Of a stretch of 64,000 nt of DNA, positions 47,398-55,891 are shown piece after piece. This stretch comes from Pseudomonas extremaustralis (GTDB lineage: Bacteria; Pseudomonadota; Gammaproteobacteria; Pseudomonadales; Pseudomonadaceae), in assembly GCF_900102035.1 (NCBI RefSeq), contig NZ_LT629689.1, positions 1,178,001 through 1,242,000 on the forward strand, read 5' to 3'. The position numbers and the translations under genes were made by a program. How positions within the stretch are numbered: the first letter of the stretch is position 1; each line of letters opens with the position of its first letter. A model generated the notes under the pieces. It saw only the letters and a list, made by a program, of their open reading frames with translations. It did no database searches and had not been told where the DNA came from.

Positions 47398-47420
47398 TGA
47401 GTATCAGCGGGGTTTAAGAA
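47398..47420 (-). promoter_or_regulatory. Late-promoter-like element, copy 2 (head block)
   Basis: The same 23 bp as copies 1 and 3, lying 31 bases upstream of the protease ATG. The rest of the 47367-47617 gap has no gene. Confidence 0.7.
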
Positions 47421-47617
47421 TTTGCGTCTTGGGGAGGGGCGTGAGGGGATGCAACGTCAACCCATTCTATACGTAGAGAATGGGGCAGCAGTCTCGCGCA
47501 GACGTAATAAATACCGCTAGAACGGAATCTAACGCAGGTCTAACGCTGCCCAACCACTCCATGAGCGGCGGATGTACCCGAAGGCGACAATCAGCGCGCC
47601 TGCGGGATTCTGCGCAG

Positions 47618-48181
47618 TTACTCTGTTAACGGCTCCAGAAGGTAGTCTTGGATGATCGCGAGGATTTCAATATCGTCGTCTGATGACAGGCCCAAGTAGG
47701 GTCTCGCCTTGATCTCGGAATCGTGCGCACCACGGGTAACCCACTGCGCAAAGTTGGACTTGCTCTTCTTCACAAAGCGGTTGCCCACCGATCCATCTTT
47801 ACCCTGACGGAAGTAGACCTGCTGTGATCTGGCTGCATGCTGGACCTTGCCACCGAGCTGGTGGATGGCGCCGTACACGCGGTCTGTACCGAACGACAGT
47901 TCATTGCGGCTGACGTTATGACGCAATGTATCCTGGAGCGTGCCCTTGTCGCGCAGGATGCGGCCTCCCTTCTTACGCGCCAGTGTCGAGGGGGCAAGTG
48001 GCGCCCAGGGCGAACCGTCTGGAGCGACCTGCTGACGAAAGCGATCATCAGTCGATTGGTGCAGGTATTCCGCGATGTCATTGAGCGGCGTTGTCAGGTC
48101 GCCCAGTCGCTCGACCAGATCGTCCAGAGCCTTGCCTACTGGGCTTGTATCGACGGATACCTCAAGCATTGAACCAGCCAT
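47618..48181 (-). CDS. Virion morphogenesis protein (Mu gpG-like)
   Basis: A 187-residue protein of the gpG family (tail completion/virion morphogenesis): VAPDGSPWAPLAPSTLARKK, LRDKGTLQDTLRH, YGAIHQLGG and ARPYLGLS. It follows the gpF-type gene as in Mu. Confidence 0.88.
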   Translation of the reverse strand: MAGSMLEVSVDTSPVGKALDDLVERLGDLTTPLNDIAEYLHQSTDDRFRQQVAPDGSPWAPLAPSTLARKKGGRILRDKGTLQDTLRHNVSRNELSFGTDRVYGAIHQLGGKVQHAARSQQVYFRQGKDGSVGNRFVKKSKSNFAQWVTRGAHDSEIKARPYLGLSSDDDIEILAIIQDYLLEPLTE

Positions 48182-48190
48182 GTCTGCCCT

Positions 48191-49453
48191 CTATTCAGTA
48201 CGTCGGTAAAGTAGGACACCTAGGCGCAGTGCCTCAAGGTACTGCTCACTGTCATCCACAAACCCTGTAACGCCGGTCCAGCCATCTGCGCCTTGGTCGA
48301 ATACGGCAACAGCTGGATCAGCCTTCCCCTTGACCTGGACGTGCGCCAGGTAACGACGGCGCAACACCGCTTTGCCTTGGTCAGGCTGCCATTCCAAGCG
48401 TGCCCAGATCTCATCAGGTGCCTTAATGGCTTCAGCCAACAACGGCAACTCGCGAGCTTTGACTTGTTGGGCCAACGCTATTGCGCCGGTTTTGGCATCG
48501 CCGAACATCTCCCGCCCGATGACCAGGGCATCACCGGTCACGTCACGGAACACTGCCGGTACGGCGTCAGTGGCGCCGAACTCGCCCAGGAACTGGGTCA
48601 CCGCTTGAGGGGCCGATACTTTGGCGGGGAGCAGACGTTTTGCCGGTACAGGTCGAGGCTGCGGCAAAGGTCCGCTTGGCTGCCGGTTGGGCAAGCCGGT
48701 TGTAGGTGCCGGAGCTGCTGAAGGTGCTGGAATCAGATCATGGGGGCGCAGCTGGGGCACGGAGTTGGCCAAGCGTGATTGACCAGGTGCATATTCAAAG
48801 CCTGGATCAATCCCCTTGGGCACTCGCACGGTGCGTGGACCACCAGGGCTGTTCTTGCCGATGACCCGATCTTCCCACTCAGTGGCCGGTGCGGGACTAA
48901 TCGTCAGCCCTTGGCGCTCAACGTCCCTAGCCGAGAGCATGAACTTTTTGCACTTACAGCCCCAACCATTTTGCGGTGTATGAGTTGCCCACCAGGGGTC
49001 ATCAAGCGGTAACGTGATGCCGTTCCAGGAAAGGTGCATTGGCCGTGGGTGCGCGCTGTCGCCATGACGATAGACCGCATAGGGACGGCGTTTGCGCAAC
49101 TCCGGGTCGGCCATCTGGGCTTCGCGGCCAGCGTTGTACGACTGGCGCAGGTTGGTCTCCCAGATGACATTGGTGCGCCAACCGCGCTCGCCCTGGTACT
49201 GCCAGCCATGTTTGCCTACGACCTGGTCAAAGTCTTTGCGGAACTGCTCCAGGGTGGTGCCGCTGGCGATGGACTTCTCTACGGCACCCCGCAGGTCGGC
49301 CAGCAGATCCCGCTTCGCAGCTCCCGCAACGACGAAGGCATAGTCGTGTTCAGCGGCGTAAGCGTCAGTCCATGCGCGGGTCGGTAGATCGACCTTGCCA
49401 CGGAAATAGTCGATCTGTTCGTTGAATGGCAGAGAGCCGTGTGAGACCGCCAT
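48191..49453 (-). CDS. Head morphogenesis protein gpF with C-terminal PBECR2-like nuclease domain
   Basis: A 420-residue protein. Residues 1-190 are the Mu gpF/SPP1 gp7 domain: LPFNEQIDYFRGKVDLP, ETNLRQSYNAGRE, RHGDSAHPRPMHLSWNG and the cysteine-bearing NGWGCKCK. A proline-rich linker (about 240-280) leads to residues 285-420, which look like the PBECR2 fold of the barnase/EndoU/RelE-like group (APDEIWARLEW, VLRRRYLAHVQVKG, LRLGVLLYRR). The second domain is assigned from memory of that family. Confidence 0.85.
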   Translation of the reverse strand: MAVSHGSLPFNEQIDYFRGKVDLPTRAWTDAYAAEHDYAFVVAGAAKRDLLADLRGAVEKSIASGTTLEQFRKDFDQVVGKHGWQYQGERGWRTNVIWETNLRQSYNAGREAQMADPELRKRRPYAVYRHGDSAHPRPMHLSWNGITLPLDDPWWATHTPQNGWGCKCKKFMLSARDVERQGLTISPAPATEWEDRVIGKNSPGGPRTVRVPKGIDPGFEYAPGQSRLANSVPQLRPHDLIPAPSAAPAPTTGLPNRQPSGPLPQPRPVPAKRLLPAKVSAPQAVTQFLGEFGATDAVPAVFRDVTGDALVIGREMFGDAKTGAIALAQQVKARELPLLAEAIKAPDEIWARLEWQPDQGKAVLRRRYLAHVQVKGKADPAVAVFDQGADGWTGVTGFVDDSEQYLEALRLGVLLYRRTE

Positions 49454-49455
49454 GG

Positions 49456-51012
49456 TTACAGACCTCTCAGAATGTCATCGCGGCCAGCCAGGCTGGCAGC
49501 CGTCAGGCCATCGGCAATGGCATCCGCCAATTGGCTGGTGGTCATCGCTGGATAGGCTTCGATCAGACGATCTCGGAACTCCTCCAAGCTGCTGACAGTA
49601 TCGAGCAGTTCCTTGATCTGCTCGACCATGTCATCCATATAAACCCCAACAGTCCGCTCCAGCGTCCGCACCTGGTTATCGACGATGTCTGGCATTACCA
49701 CCGGTTTGGCTGGCAATTGCTCGCTGTTGATCGCCTGGGCAAGCACCGGAGTGGCAACGGGCGGCGGGATGCCCAGTAGCTCGGCACCCTCGGCCGGAGC
49801 GGGGATATTGAGCTTGTCGCGGATTACGGATTGCTCGACCTTCAACCCTAGCGGAACGAGTGCCTTGAGCGCATCGATCAGGATCTTGGTGTTTTCAGGC
49901 TTTGGTACATCAATGATCAGCCGCGGATACGGACGACCAGGTGCAAAATTCAGATCGCACCAGGGCCGCACAAAGTAGCGGTTTATCGTGTTGGACTCGG
50001 CCTTGGCATCGGCCTGCAGCAGGTCGATACGAACTTCGTTATGAATCGTTGCCTGGGCTTGGCTGGAGCCGTCATCAGTGGACATGGTCTGTCCGACCAC
50101 GGCCTTACTGACTTGTTTATCCCACCATTCGGCCAGCCCTTTGAAGAAGTCACCAGCACCGGCCACGTTGGCGGCCTGGGTAAAATCAATGCGCATGCTG
50201 TCCGGGATCACCGCTGCTGCATCGCTGCCCAGGTTGGCTACCGCTGACATCAAGGTGCTGATGTCTTCCTTGCTCGCACCTGCGCCGTACCGGCCGACAC
50301 GCATAGGCATACCGAAGATGTCAGCAAAACCCATCCAGTCTTTCCAAGTCCAGGCCTTGCACATGTAGCCAACAGCCGCAAGACGTGCCAGGCCACCCCG
50401 GATCGGCAGGCCAGAACGGATACGGGGCAGATGCACAATGAACTTGTACGGAGCCAGGGCGACGCCATTGATCGGGTCAGCCTCATCGAGCAGGCGCAGC
50501 TCCCGTCCAGTGTCACGGTCAAATTGGAAGAAACGCTGGTCGCGGGGTTCGAAACGCTCAGGGTTCCAGGTTTTACCGCTGCGGTCCCACATGATTTCCG
50601 AGACGGCATAGCCTTTGCCCATGGCGTCGGTCAGGTCCGCTTGCAGTTCTCCGAACTCGGGAGAGTCAACCAGCTCTTTGAGCTGATCGGCACGGCGTAC
50701 GTCCTCGGGATCATCGCTGGCTGCCTCGACACGAACGGACAAGCCGGCCACTGCCAGCTTGCGTGTGCCTAACACCGAGGCGTAATGCAGGTCGCGCTCT
50801 TCCATTTCCTCGGCAAGGGTAAGGTAGTCGTTGGCCGATCCCTCGGCAGCGGCCCGCAAAATACTCGCCAAGCGCTGGGGCGTTAGGCCGTTGGCCACCG
50901 ACTGGTGCCAGATCTGGCGAATGCCAGTGGTGCGGGCAGCGGCCAGCTCTTCCGTGAGTTTGTCGTACTGGATCGGGCGACCGTACTGGTCGACGATTTT
51001 GGATTCAGCCAT
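49456..51012 (-). CDS. Portal protein (Mu gp29, DUF935)
   Basis: A 518-residue portal of the DUF935 family: MAESKIVDQYGRPIQYDKL, GLTPQRLASILRAAAEGSAN, EMEERDLHYASVLGTRKLAV, SEIMWDRSGKTWNPERFEPRDQ. It forms the dodecameric head vertex for DNA entry. The ATG at 51012 overlaps the terminase stop. Confidence 0.93.
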   Translation of the reverse strand: MAESKIVDQYGRPIQYDKLTEELAAARTTGIRQIWHQSVANGLTPQRLASILRAAAEGSANDYLTLAEEMEERDLHYASVLGTRKLAVAGLSVRVEAASDDPEDVRRADQLKELVDSPEFGELQADLTDAMGKGYAVSEIMWDRSGKTWNPERFEPRDQRFFQFDRDTGRELRLLDEADPINGVALAPYKFIVHLPRIRSGLPIRGGLARLAAVGYMCKAWTWKDWMGFADIFGMPMRVGRYGAGASKEDISTLMSAVANLGSDAAAVIPDSMRIDFTQAANVAGAGDFFKGLAEWWDKQVSKAVVGQTMSTDDGSSQAQATIHNEVRIDLLQADAKAESNTINRYFVRPWCDLNFAPGRPYPRLIIDVPKPENTKILIDALKALVPLGLKVEQSVIRDKLNIPAPAEGAELLGIPPPVATPVLAQAINSEQLPAKPVVMPDIVDNQVRTLERTVGVYMDDMVEQIKELLDTVSSLEEFRDRLIEAYPAMTTSQLADAIADGLTAASLAGRDDILRGL

Positions 51013-52565
51013 TACCAAATGCCTTTCTGAGAGCGCCACCCAGCCCCGAGTTTGATCTCGCGATCATGCTGGGTGGCTGGCTGGACGCGGTGATATTCGA
51101 AGATCTCGACATCTTGACGGGACGCGTAGTCGGCCAATACGGCCGCGATACCGGCGTCACCGTGGCGCTTTGGCCCGGACTTTTCGCCTTTTTCGTTGGT
51201 GCGCTTTTCAGGGATGCGAGCCACGCCCTTGACCATCCGAAAGGCACGCACGTCGCTAACCACATCCTTGTCGGCCGGAATGTCGTAGAAGGTGTCATCT
51301 TCCAGGGCGGCCTTGAACGGCGGCATGTTGTCGCGATACCAGCCCTCGGTGAGCATGACTCGCTCAATGCGGTTGAAGCCGTACTCAATGGCGGTCTCTT
51401 CCGATAGCTGCGAGCCGTTACCCCTGGCGTCGTCTGCACCTTTGAGGAAATTAGGCAGGCGGTCGATGATGTAGAACTTGATCTGCCGTTGTTGCTTGAA
51501 CGGGACGTTGCGCAACTCGACTACAAAGGGCGTGCGTTTGCGCAGGTTCTGCTCTTTGAGCAGCGGCCAGATGACCGAGAGGTCGCCGGAGCGGGCGAAG
51601 TCCATGCCGTAGTAGCTTTGGACGTCCAATGGAATAGCTGCCAGTAATGGCTTGAGGTGTTCCTCGCACCATTCAAGGGACTCGGCCAATCGCAGGGGTT
51701 CGGGTAGGGTCTCGTAACCCTGCGGGTAGGCCAGGCGTAACACGGGTACATCTCGGCTGCTGCGCTGTTCGACCAGGGCCATGCTGAGGAATGCACCGCC
51801 GCCCTGGGAGGGCACGCAGTCCAGCTCTTCGTCGGCTGCATCGCCGTAGAAACCGTAAACGCCATTCACCCAGGCGATTTCATCCTCAAGTCTGTACTCA
51901 ATACCTTTACGAAGGCAGACACGCTTGTACAGACCATCGGCAACGGCTTCACCGAAAGTGCAGCGGAACACTTCGCCATTGCGCTTGCCAGCCCGGATTT
52001 CGTTGACCAGGTCGTTAAAGGCGTTCTCCGTGCCGTCGTGGGTGCTGATCACATGGACTTCACCGCCCCAGATCAACAGAGCCATGGCTGCTTTCAGCAG
52101 CTCGGCCAAGTCCGCATGGAACGCGGCTTCGTCGATCACGACAACGCCCTGACGGCCCCGCAGGTTGGACGGTCGGCTGGTCAGCGCGACGATGCGGTGG
52201 CCGCTGGGAAACACGATGGTGTAGGTCTTGATGTGTTTGTCGGGGTCGCTATCGGGCCAAATGCCTTCTTCTATTTGCTCGGCCGCGTAGTTGTAGGCCC
52301 GCGCCCACATGGCGCAGGCCTGGATATATTCCACGGTCATGTCCTGGTTGTAGCCCAGGTAATAGACAGTTTGACCGCCCGCCGATTTTTCGGACGCGGC
52401 TACCAGAACGTTGTCTGCCGCCTCGGCCCATGTGAGACCGATACGCCGGGATTTCTCGCCAACCTTGAGTGGGGCGCGTATACCGATCCACTCTTTCTGA
52501 TAGTCGAGTAAGACTGCTGGGGCAAGCAACGTGGCGGTGCTGTCCAGGACGAGGGGCAGGCTCAC
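51012..52565 (-). CDS. Terminase large subunit (Mu gp28)
   Basis: A 517-residue packaging motor. Walker A-like region GEKSRRIGLTWA (36-47), Walker B VVVIDEAAF with Asp145/Glu146, coupling motif STHDG near 174, and nuclease acidic residues in YYGMDFARSGD and KRHGDAG. It cuts host-flanked phage DNA and fills heads by the headful method used by Mu. Overlaps the small subunit gene by four bases. Confidence 0.93.
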   Translation of the reverse strand: MSLPLVLDSTATLLAPAVLLDYQKEWIGIRAPLKVGEKSRRIGLTWAEAADNVLVAASEKSAGGQTVYYLGYNQDMTVEYIQACAMWARAYNYAAEQIEEGIWPDSDPDKHIKTYTIVFPSGHRIVALTSRPSNLRGRQGVVVIDEAAFHADLAELLKAAMALLIWGGEVHVISTHDGTENAFNDLVNEIRAGKRNGEVFRCTFGEAVADGLYKRVCLRKGIEYRLEDEIAWVNGVYGFYGDAADEELDCVPSQGGGAFLSMALVEQRSSRDVPVLRLAYPQGYETLPEPLRLAESLEWCEEHLKPLLAAIPLDVQSYYGMDFARSGDLSVIWPLLKEQNLRKRTPFVVELRNVPFKQQRQIKFYIIDRLPNFLKGADDARGNGSQLSEETAIEYGFNRIERVMLTEGWYRDNMPPFKAALEDDTFYDIPADKDVVSDVRAFRMVKGVARIPEKRTNEKGEKSGPKRHGDAGIAAVLADYASRQDVEIFEYHRVQPATQHDREIKLGAGWRSQKGIW

Positions 52566-53074
52566 GATGCCATCCCCAGGATCTCGCGCCGGATTTCATC
52601 GGAGGTCGCCTGTGTCAGGCCTCCTTTCTTGGCGATCTTATCAACGCGCGCCGCCGCCGTTTCGACCTTCTCCTTCCACTCCGCCTGCCATTTCTTCTGC
52701 ACAACCGAGGCCTTACCCAACTCGGCCACAGCTTTGGCGACCTTCGGCAAGTCCATCTGGTCGCCATCGCTCATCAGCAGTTTGAACAGGTGTTCCTGGA
52801 CAAGACGCATCAGCGCTTCGTTGACCGCGCCTTCTTCATCCGGCGCAGCAGCCACTACGGCACGGGCCTGCTCGCTGGCCATCTTCAAGGCCGAGAGTTT
52901 GGACTCAAAGTCCTGGCCATAGCGATGTAGCGCCGACTTGCTGATTGAAAAACCCTGGCTCGACAGTTCGTTGGCCAGGGCTTCGTAATCGCTGAAGTTG
53001 TTTTCGGCCAGGGCCTTGTCGAGCCAGGTCTTGACCGACTTGGGCAGACTGGCAACCTTGCTGCGTGGGGGCAT
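52562..53074 (-). CDS. Terminase small subunit-like protein (Mu gp27, DUF3486)
   Basis: A 170-residue protein of the DUF3486 family. The N-terminal half has a helix-turn-helix type pattern (VASLPKSVKTWLDKALAEN, ELSSQGFSISKSALHRYG). The C-terminal half is helical. It lies just before the large subunit, as in Mu. Confidence 0.88.
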   Translation of the reverse strand: MPPRSKVASLPKSVKTWLDKALAENNFSDYEALANELSSQGFSISKSALHRYGQDFESKLSALKMASEQARAVVAAAPDEEGAVNEALMRLVQEHLFKLLMSDGDQMDLPKVAKAVAELGKASVVQKKWQAEWKEKVETAAARVDKIAKKGGLTQATSDEIRREILGMAS

Positions 53075-53078
53075 GGGA

Positions 53079-53387
53079 TCACCAGTACTTTTCTGGTCGG
53101 GCAACGCCTGGTTTACAGGCGATGGTGTATTCCGCAATGTCGACCCCGTAGTGGGTCAGGCCGCAAATCCACACGCCGTTGGGCTTTTTGTCCAGCGTCA
53201 CCAGGCTACGGTCGGCCAGGTAGTCGAGTTCGCGGCGTAGCTCCATGGTGGTGGCGTCGGGATAGATGCCCTGTATGGTGGCCAACACGATAGCCTCATG
53301 AGGATCGACGGGGCGCGAGGTGTCCAGGGTCTTGATGATGTACCAGCGCAGGGATTCCCGGCGCGTTTTGGCGGCGTCGATGTTCAT
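53079..53387 (-). CDS. Mu gp26-like winged-helix phage protein
   Basis: A 102-residue protein of the type known as VpaChn25_0724 family. RRESLRWYIIKTLDTSRP at the start and LRRELDYLADRSLVTLDKK suggest a winged helix. It starts at the stop of the DUF2730 gene. Function unknown. Confidence 0.82.
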   Translation of the reverse strand: MNIDAAKTRRESLRWYIIKTLDTSRPVDPHEAIVLATIQGIYPDATTMELRRELDYLADRSLVTLDKKPNGVWICGLTHYGVDIAEYTIACKPGVARPEKYW

Positions 53388-53695
53388 TACTTCAGTCCTT
53401 TTAATTGAACGGTTTCTAGCTTGAGGGCCAACGCATCAAGCTTGGCCTCGATCACGGTTTGGCCGCGCACGTAGTCTTCCCGGCGCACGTAGTGCACGGG
53501 CATGTCGCCCCGCAGCCGTTCAAAGGATATTTCCAGCGTGCGCAGGCGTTCGCTGTCCTTGTCTGTTATTGCAAAGCGCTGATCCAGTCGGCGTTCCATT
53601 TGCATGACCATGACCTTCACAAGCCCAGCGAAAGCGCCGAGGATGGTCACGGCAATACTCACCAGTTGCCACGCAGGCATTTCAATCGTCGTCAT
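53387..53695 (-). CDS. DUF2730 membrane protein (Mu gp25-like)
   Basis: A 102-residue protein with one membrane helix (WQLVSIAVTILGAFAGLVKVMV) and a coiled coil (LEISFERLRGDMPVHYVRRED). The ATG at 53695 overlaps the upstream stop (ATGA) and has GAGGGGG as ribosome site. Position between lysis and packaging genes is typical. Confidence 0.85.
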   Translation of the reverse strand: MTTIEMPAWQLVSIAVTILGAFAGLVKVMVMQMERRLDQRFAITDKDSERLRTLEISFERLRGDMPVHYVRREDYVRGQTVIEAKLDALALKLETVQLKGLK

Positions 53696-53913
53696 CGACG
53701 CCCCCTCTTTTCGCGATGCGTTTGGCACTGCGCGCAAAGCTGCACACCTGGTATGGCCACACGGCGTTGTTCCGGGATTGGCATATCGCAATCCTCTCCT
53801 GTGCAGAACTCGGCCGAAGGGCCGGTCAATACTTCACGTTGTGCCAAATGTGCCGCCAAGGAGGATTCGTTATGGATCGCCTCCAGGTGACTGGCAAAGT
53901 CAGTTACTTCCAT
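53692..53913 (-). CDS. TraR/DksA-type zinc-finger protein
   Basis: A 73-residue protein with a four-cysteine finger: FCTGEDCD and, further on, LCAQCQ. DksA/TraR proteins bind the RNA polymerase secondary channel and change promoter output. Phage copies are small, lacking the long coiled coil. Start overlaps the end of the Rz gene. Confidence 0.88.
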   Translation of the reverse strand: MEVTDFASHLEAIHNESSLAAHLAQREVLTGPSAEFCTGEDCDMPIPEQRRVAIPGVQLCAQCQTHREKRGRR

Positions 53914-54544
53914 TGAGTGTCCAGTCGATCAGGCGGTTGAGTGAAGCCCGGCAGGAACTGTGCAGCTCGCCGTTGCGAATCTGGTTGGCGAGGACAAGCG
54001 ACTGGGTGACGCCTGAGTCGAGGCTGTCAGCGGCTCCGGCTCCGCCGGGCGACGTAGCAATTCCGCTGGCGGCTTGTCGGGCTTGTTGGGCGGGCACTGT
54101 TGTGCCGATGCCGTTGGCGTTGTTCCACACGCGGACAAAGCCAACAGTGAACACGCCAGCAGGCAAAGGCTCAGGCGCCGATTCGAGGGTGCGGCGATAC
54201 AGGGTCGTGACACGGGCAATCTCTCCCTTGAGTTGGTCGGTATTCTTGCGAAAGGTTTCTTTTGCGTCGGCGAGCTGGGTGGCGAGCAGGTCGCCCCGAT
54301 CCCGCTGAACGCGCAGATCTTTAACCGCCTGATTGGCGGCTGTGGCTGTTGCCTCGGCGGTATGTAGCTGTTCCTGGGAGTGCTCCAGGCGCAGCTTGGC
54401 GATAGCTGTTTCCCCTTCACCCACGCCCTTGGCGTAACCCTCGTCGAAGCCGTCCTGCCTGTTGAGGTGCAAGCCGAAGACCACTACAGCGATAACGCCG
54501 ACGTACCAGGCGGCGGGCTTGAGTAGGCCGAACAAGCCATTCAT
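53900..54544 (-). CDS. Rz-type i-spanin
   Basis: A 214-residue protein with an N-terminal membrane segment (AAWYVGVIAVVVFGLHL, about 12-28) and a long periplasmic coiled coil (GETAIAKLRLEHSQEQL through KNTDQLKGEI). This is the build of an inner-membrane spanin, which joins an outer-membrane partner to disrupt the outer membrane at lysis. It overlaps the transglycosylase gene (ATGA). A second gene lies inside it in another frame. Confidence 0.85.
   Translation of the reverse strand: MNGLFGLLKPAAWYVGVIAVVVFGLHLNRQDGFDEGYAKGVGEGETAIAKLRLEHSQEQLHTAEATATAANQAVKDLRVQRDRGDLLATQLADAKETFRKNTDQLKGEIARVTTLYRRTLESAPEPLPAGVFTVGFVRVWNNANGIGTTVPAQQARQAASGIATSPGGAGAADSLDSGVTQSLVLANQIRNGELHSSCRASLNRLIDWTLNGSN
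53929..54213 (-). CDS. Rz1-type o-spanin lipoprotein nested in Rz
   Basis: In another reading frame within Rz, a GTG at 54213 with GGGAGAG eight bases upstream opens a 94-residue frame. It has a lipoprotein signal (RRLSLCLLACSLLALSAC, lipobox LSAC) and a proline-rich mature part (CPPNKPDKPPAELLRRP), the hallmarks of Rz1. The frame ends 29 bases before Rz does, so it is fully embedded. Start choice is supported by the ribosome site. Confidence 0.8.
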   Translation of the reverse strand: MSRPCIAAPSNRRLSLCLLACSLLALSACGTTPTASAQQCPPNKPDKPPAELLRRPAEPEPLTASTQASPSRLSSPTRFATASCTVPAGLHSTA

Positions 54545-55179
54545 TGGCACACCCCTTGGCCCCAGCCATCAGCAACGTACAGGGCTTCCCAGCGCAACAG
54601 GATCAGGCGCGGGTACTGACGGTTTTCCCTGAAGGCTGCGGCCGAGCGGCCGTTGTTAAACCGCTCGACTGAGTTGAACCAGGTCAGCGGATCGGCGCCC
54701 TTAGCCGATGCCAACTTGCGGTCTTTGATCACCCAGCCCAATCCGCCGTTGTAAGCAGAAAGGATCAGCGCCCCTTGTTCGCAGGGGCCACGCGCCTGGA
54801 TGCGGCTCGCCAGCCAGCGGTCATAGCTGACGAGCGCCTGCATGGACCAAACCGGGTTGTACGGTTCAACCTTGCCAAGGGCCTTCGGGAACAGTTCGGC
54901 GAGCCAGGTGGCGGTCGAGGGCATCACCTGGCCCAAGCCTTGCGCACCGACGGGCGACTTCGCATCGAACTTCCAGCGGCTTTCCTGGTGGATCTGGGCG
55001 GCGAAGGTCGACACCGGGGCATCAAGGCCCCATTCGGCCTGGGCGATACGGGTCAGGTCACGGCGATAGCGCTCGGCCTGGTCCGGAATCTCGGCCTTGG
55101 CCGGAGGGCTTGCTACCGCCGCAACCAGGACGCCCATGCATGCCGCAGCTATATATAGAAGAGAACGAGAGCGGCGCAT
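54541..55179 (-). CDS. Lytic transglycosylase (phage endolysin, SLT domain)
   Basis: A 212-residue protein with a secretion signal or signal-anchor (LLYIAAACMGVLVAAVASPPAKA). The SLT domain has catalytic Glu66 in QIHQESRWKF, then SPVGAQGLGQVMPSTATW and ILSAYNGGLGWV. It cleaves peptidoglycan glycan strands. With its own signal it could be exported by Sec and act without a classical holin. Confidence 0.9.
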   Translation of the reverse strand: MRRSRSLLYIAAACMGVLVAAVASPPAKAEIPDQAERYRRDLTRIAQAEWGLDAPVSTFAAQIHQESRWKFDAKSPVGAQGLGQVMPSTATWLAELFPKALGKVEPYNPVWSMQALVSYDRWLASRIQARGPCEQGALILSAYNGGLGWVIKDRKLASAKGADPLTWFNSVERFNNGRSAAAFRENRQYPRLILLRWEALYVADGWGQGVCQ

Positions 55180-55180
55180 G

Positions 55181-55474
55181 TCAGAGCCCCAGCGTCAGGC
55201 CGAGGACGCAGCCCAGCACGACCAGGGCGCGGCGGATGCCTGCCATGGAGCGCTCGCAGTTCGGAACCATGTCCGGCCGAGCGTATGGAAACAACGCTCT
55301 ATCCAGCCAGTAGCCCAGCACGCAGCCCAGCGTGACCAGGCCACATTTATAGAGGACGACGGGCAGCTTGGTCGGAGCGACGATGGCCAGGCAGAAAAGC
55401 AAGGCGATGGTGATCAACGCCCAGAAGGTCATACGGGGCGTGCGGGGACGCCGCTTCGGTGCGGTGGGAGTCAT
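55181..55474 (-). CDS. Putative holin
   Basis: A 97-residue membrane protein with a basic N-terminus (PKRRPRTPR), helices TFWALITIALLFCLAIV and VLYKCGLVTLGCVLGYW, a polar loop, and a third helix RALVVLGCVLGLTLGL. This matches the putative holins of Pseudomonas Mu-like phages. Directly before the transglycosylase gene. Confidence 0.82.
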   Translation of the reverse strand: MTPTAPKRRPRTPRMTFWALITIALLFCLAIVAPTKLPVVLYKCGLVTLGCVLGYWLDRALFPYARPDMVPNCERSMAGIRRALVVLGCVLGLTLGL

Positions 55475-55812
55475 TGGGATACTCGCGGTGAGTGGATGGT
55501 GGCCCGCAATGCGGCCAGGTGCTGAGCGGCGACCACAGCGTTGCCGGGTACATGGACGGGTGGCCGGTACTCGGCAAAGGTCGGAGTGACTGTTCTTACA
55601 GCGGGACGCAATCTCTCCTGTTGGCGCACGTGCTGCTCGGTACGGCCGTCAGCCTGCGCGATATGCAGTTGCACCAATTCCCGCCAGTCGGCCGGAACCT
55701 TGGCCCATAGCACCGCCCGCGCAGCATCGTCACCAGCGGCGAGAATAAGCTGGGCAAACTGGCGTGGCCATCGAGGTCGGACGACTTTGGAGGGAGCGGG
55801 AGCGGAATGCAT
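55471..55812 (-). CDS. Hypothetical protein, first gene of the lysis block
   Basis: A 113-residue protein, basic at the start (PSKVVRPRWPRQFAQLILAA) with a helical middle (VLWAKVPADWRELVQLHIAQA) that resembles small proteins next to holin genes in related phages. It overlaps the holin gene by four bases and follows late-promoter-like copy 3. Function unknown. Confidence 0.75.
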   Translation of the reverse strand: MHSAPAPSKVVRPRWPRQFAQLILAAGDDAARAVLWAKVPADWRELVQLHIAQADGRTEQHVRQQERLRPAVRTVTPTFAEYRPPVHVPGNAVVAAQHLAALRATIHSPRVSQ

Positions 55813-55868
55813 GGTGCGAACCTGCCGTTGGGGGAACGGTGCCAGCTTCGCGTATGGGGAGGATTGGT

Positions 55869-55891
55869 TGAGTATCAGCGGGGTTTAAGAA
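55869..55891 (-). promoter_or_regulatory. Late-promoter-like element, copy 3 (lysis block)
   Basis: The third exact copy of the 23-bp element, 56 bases upstream of the first lysis-block ATG. Its upstream end touches the T-run of the terminator at 55888-55911, so one transcript ends where the next is thought to start. Confidence 0.7.
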
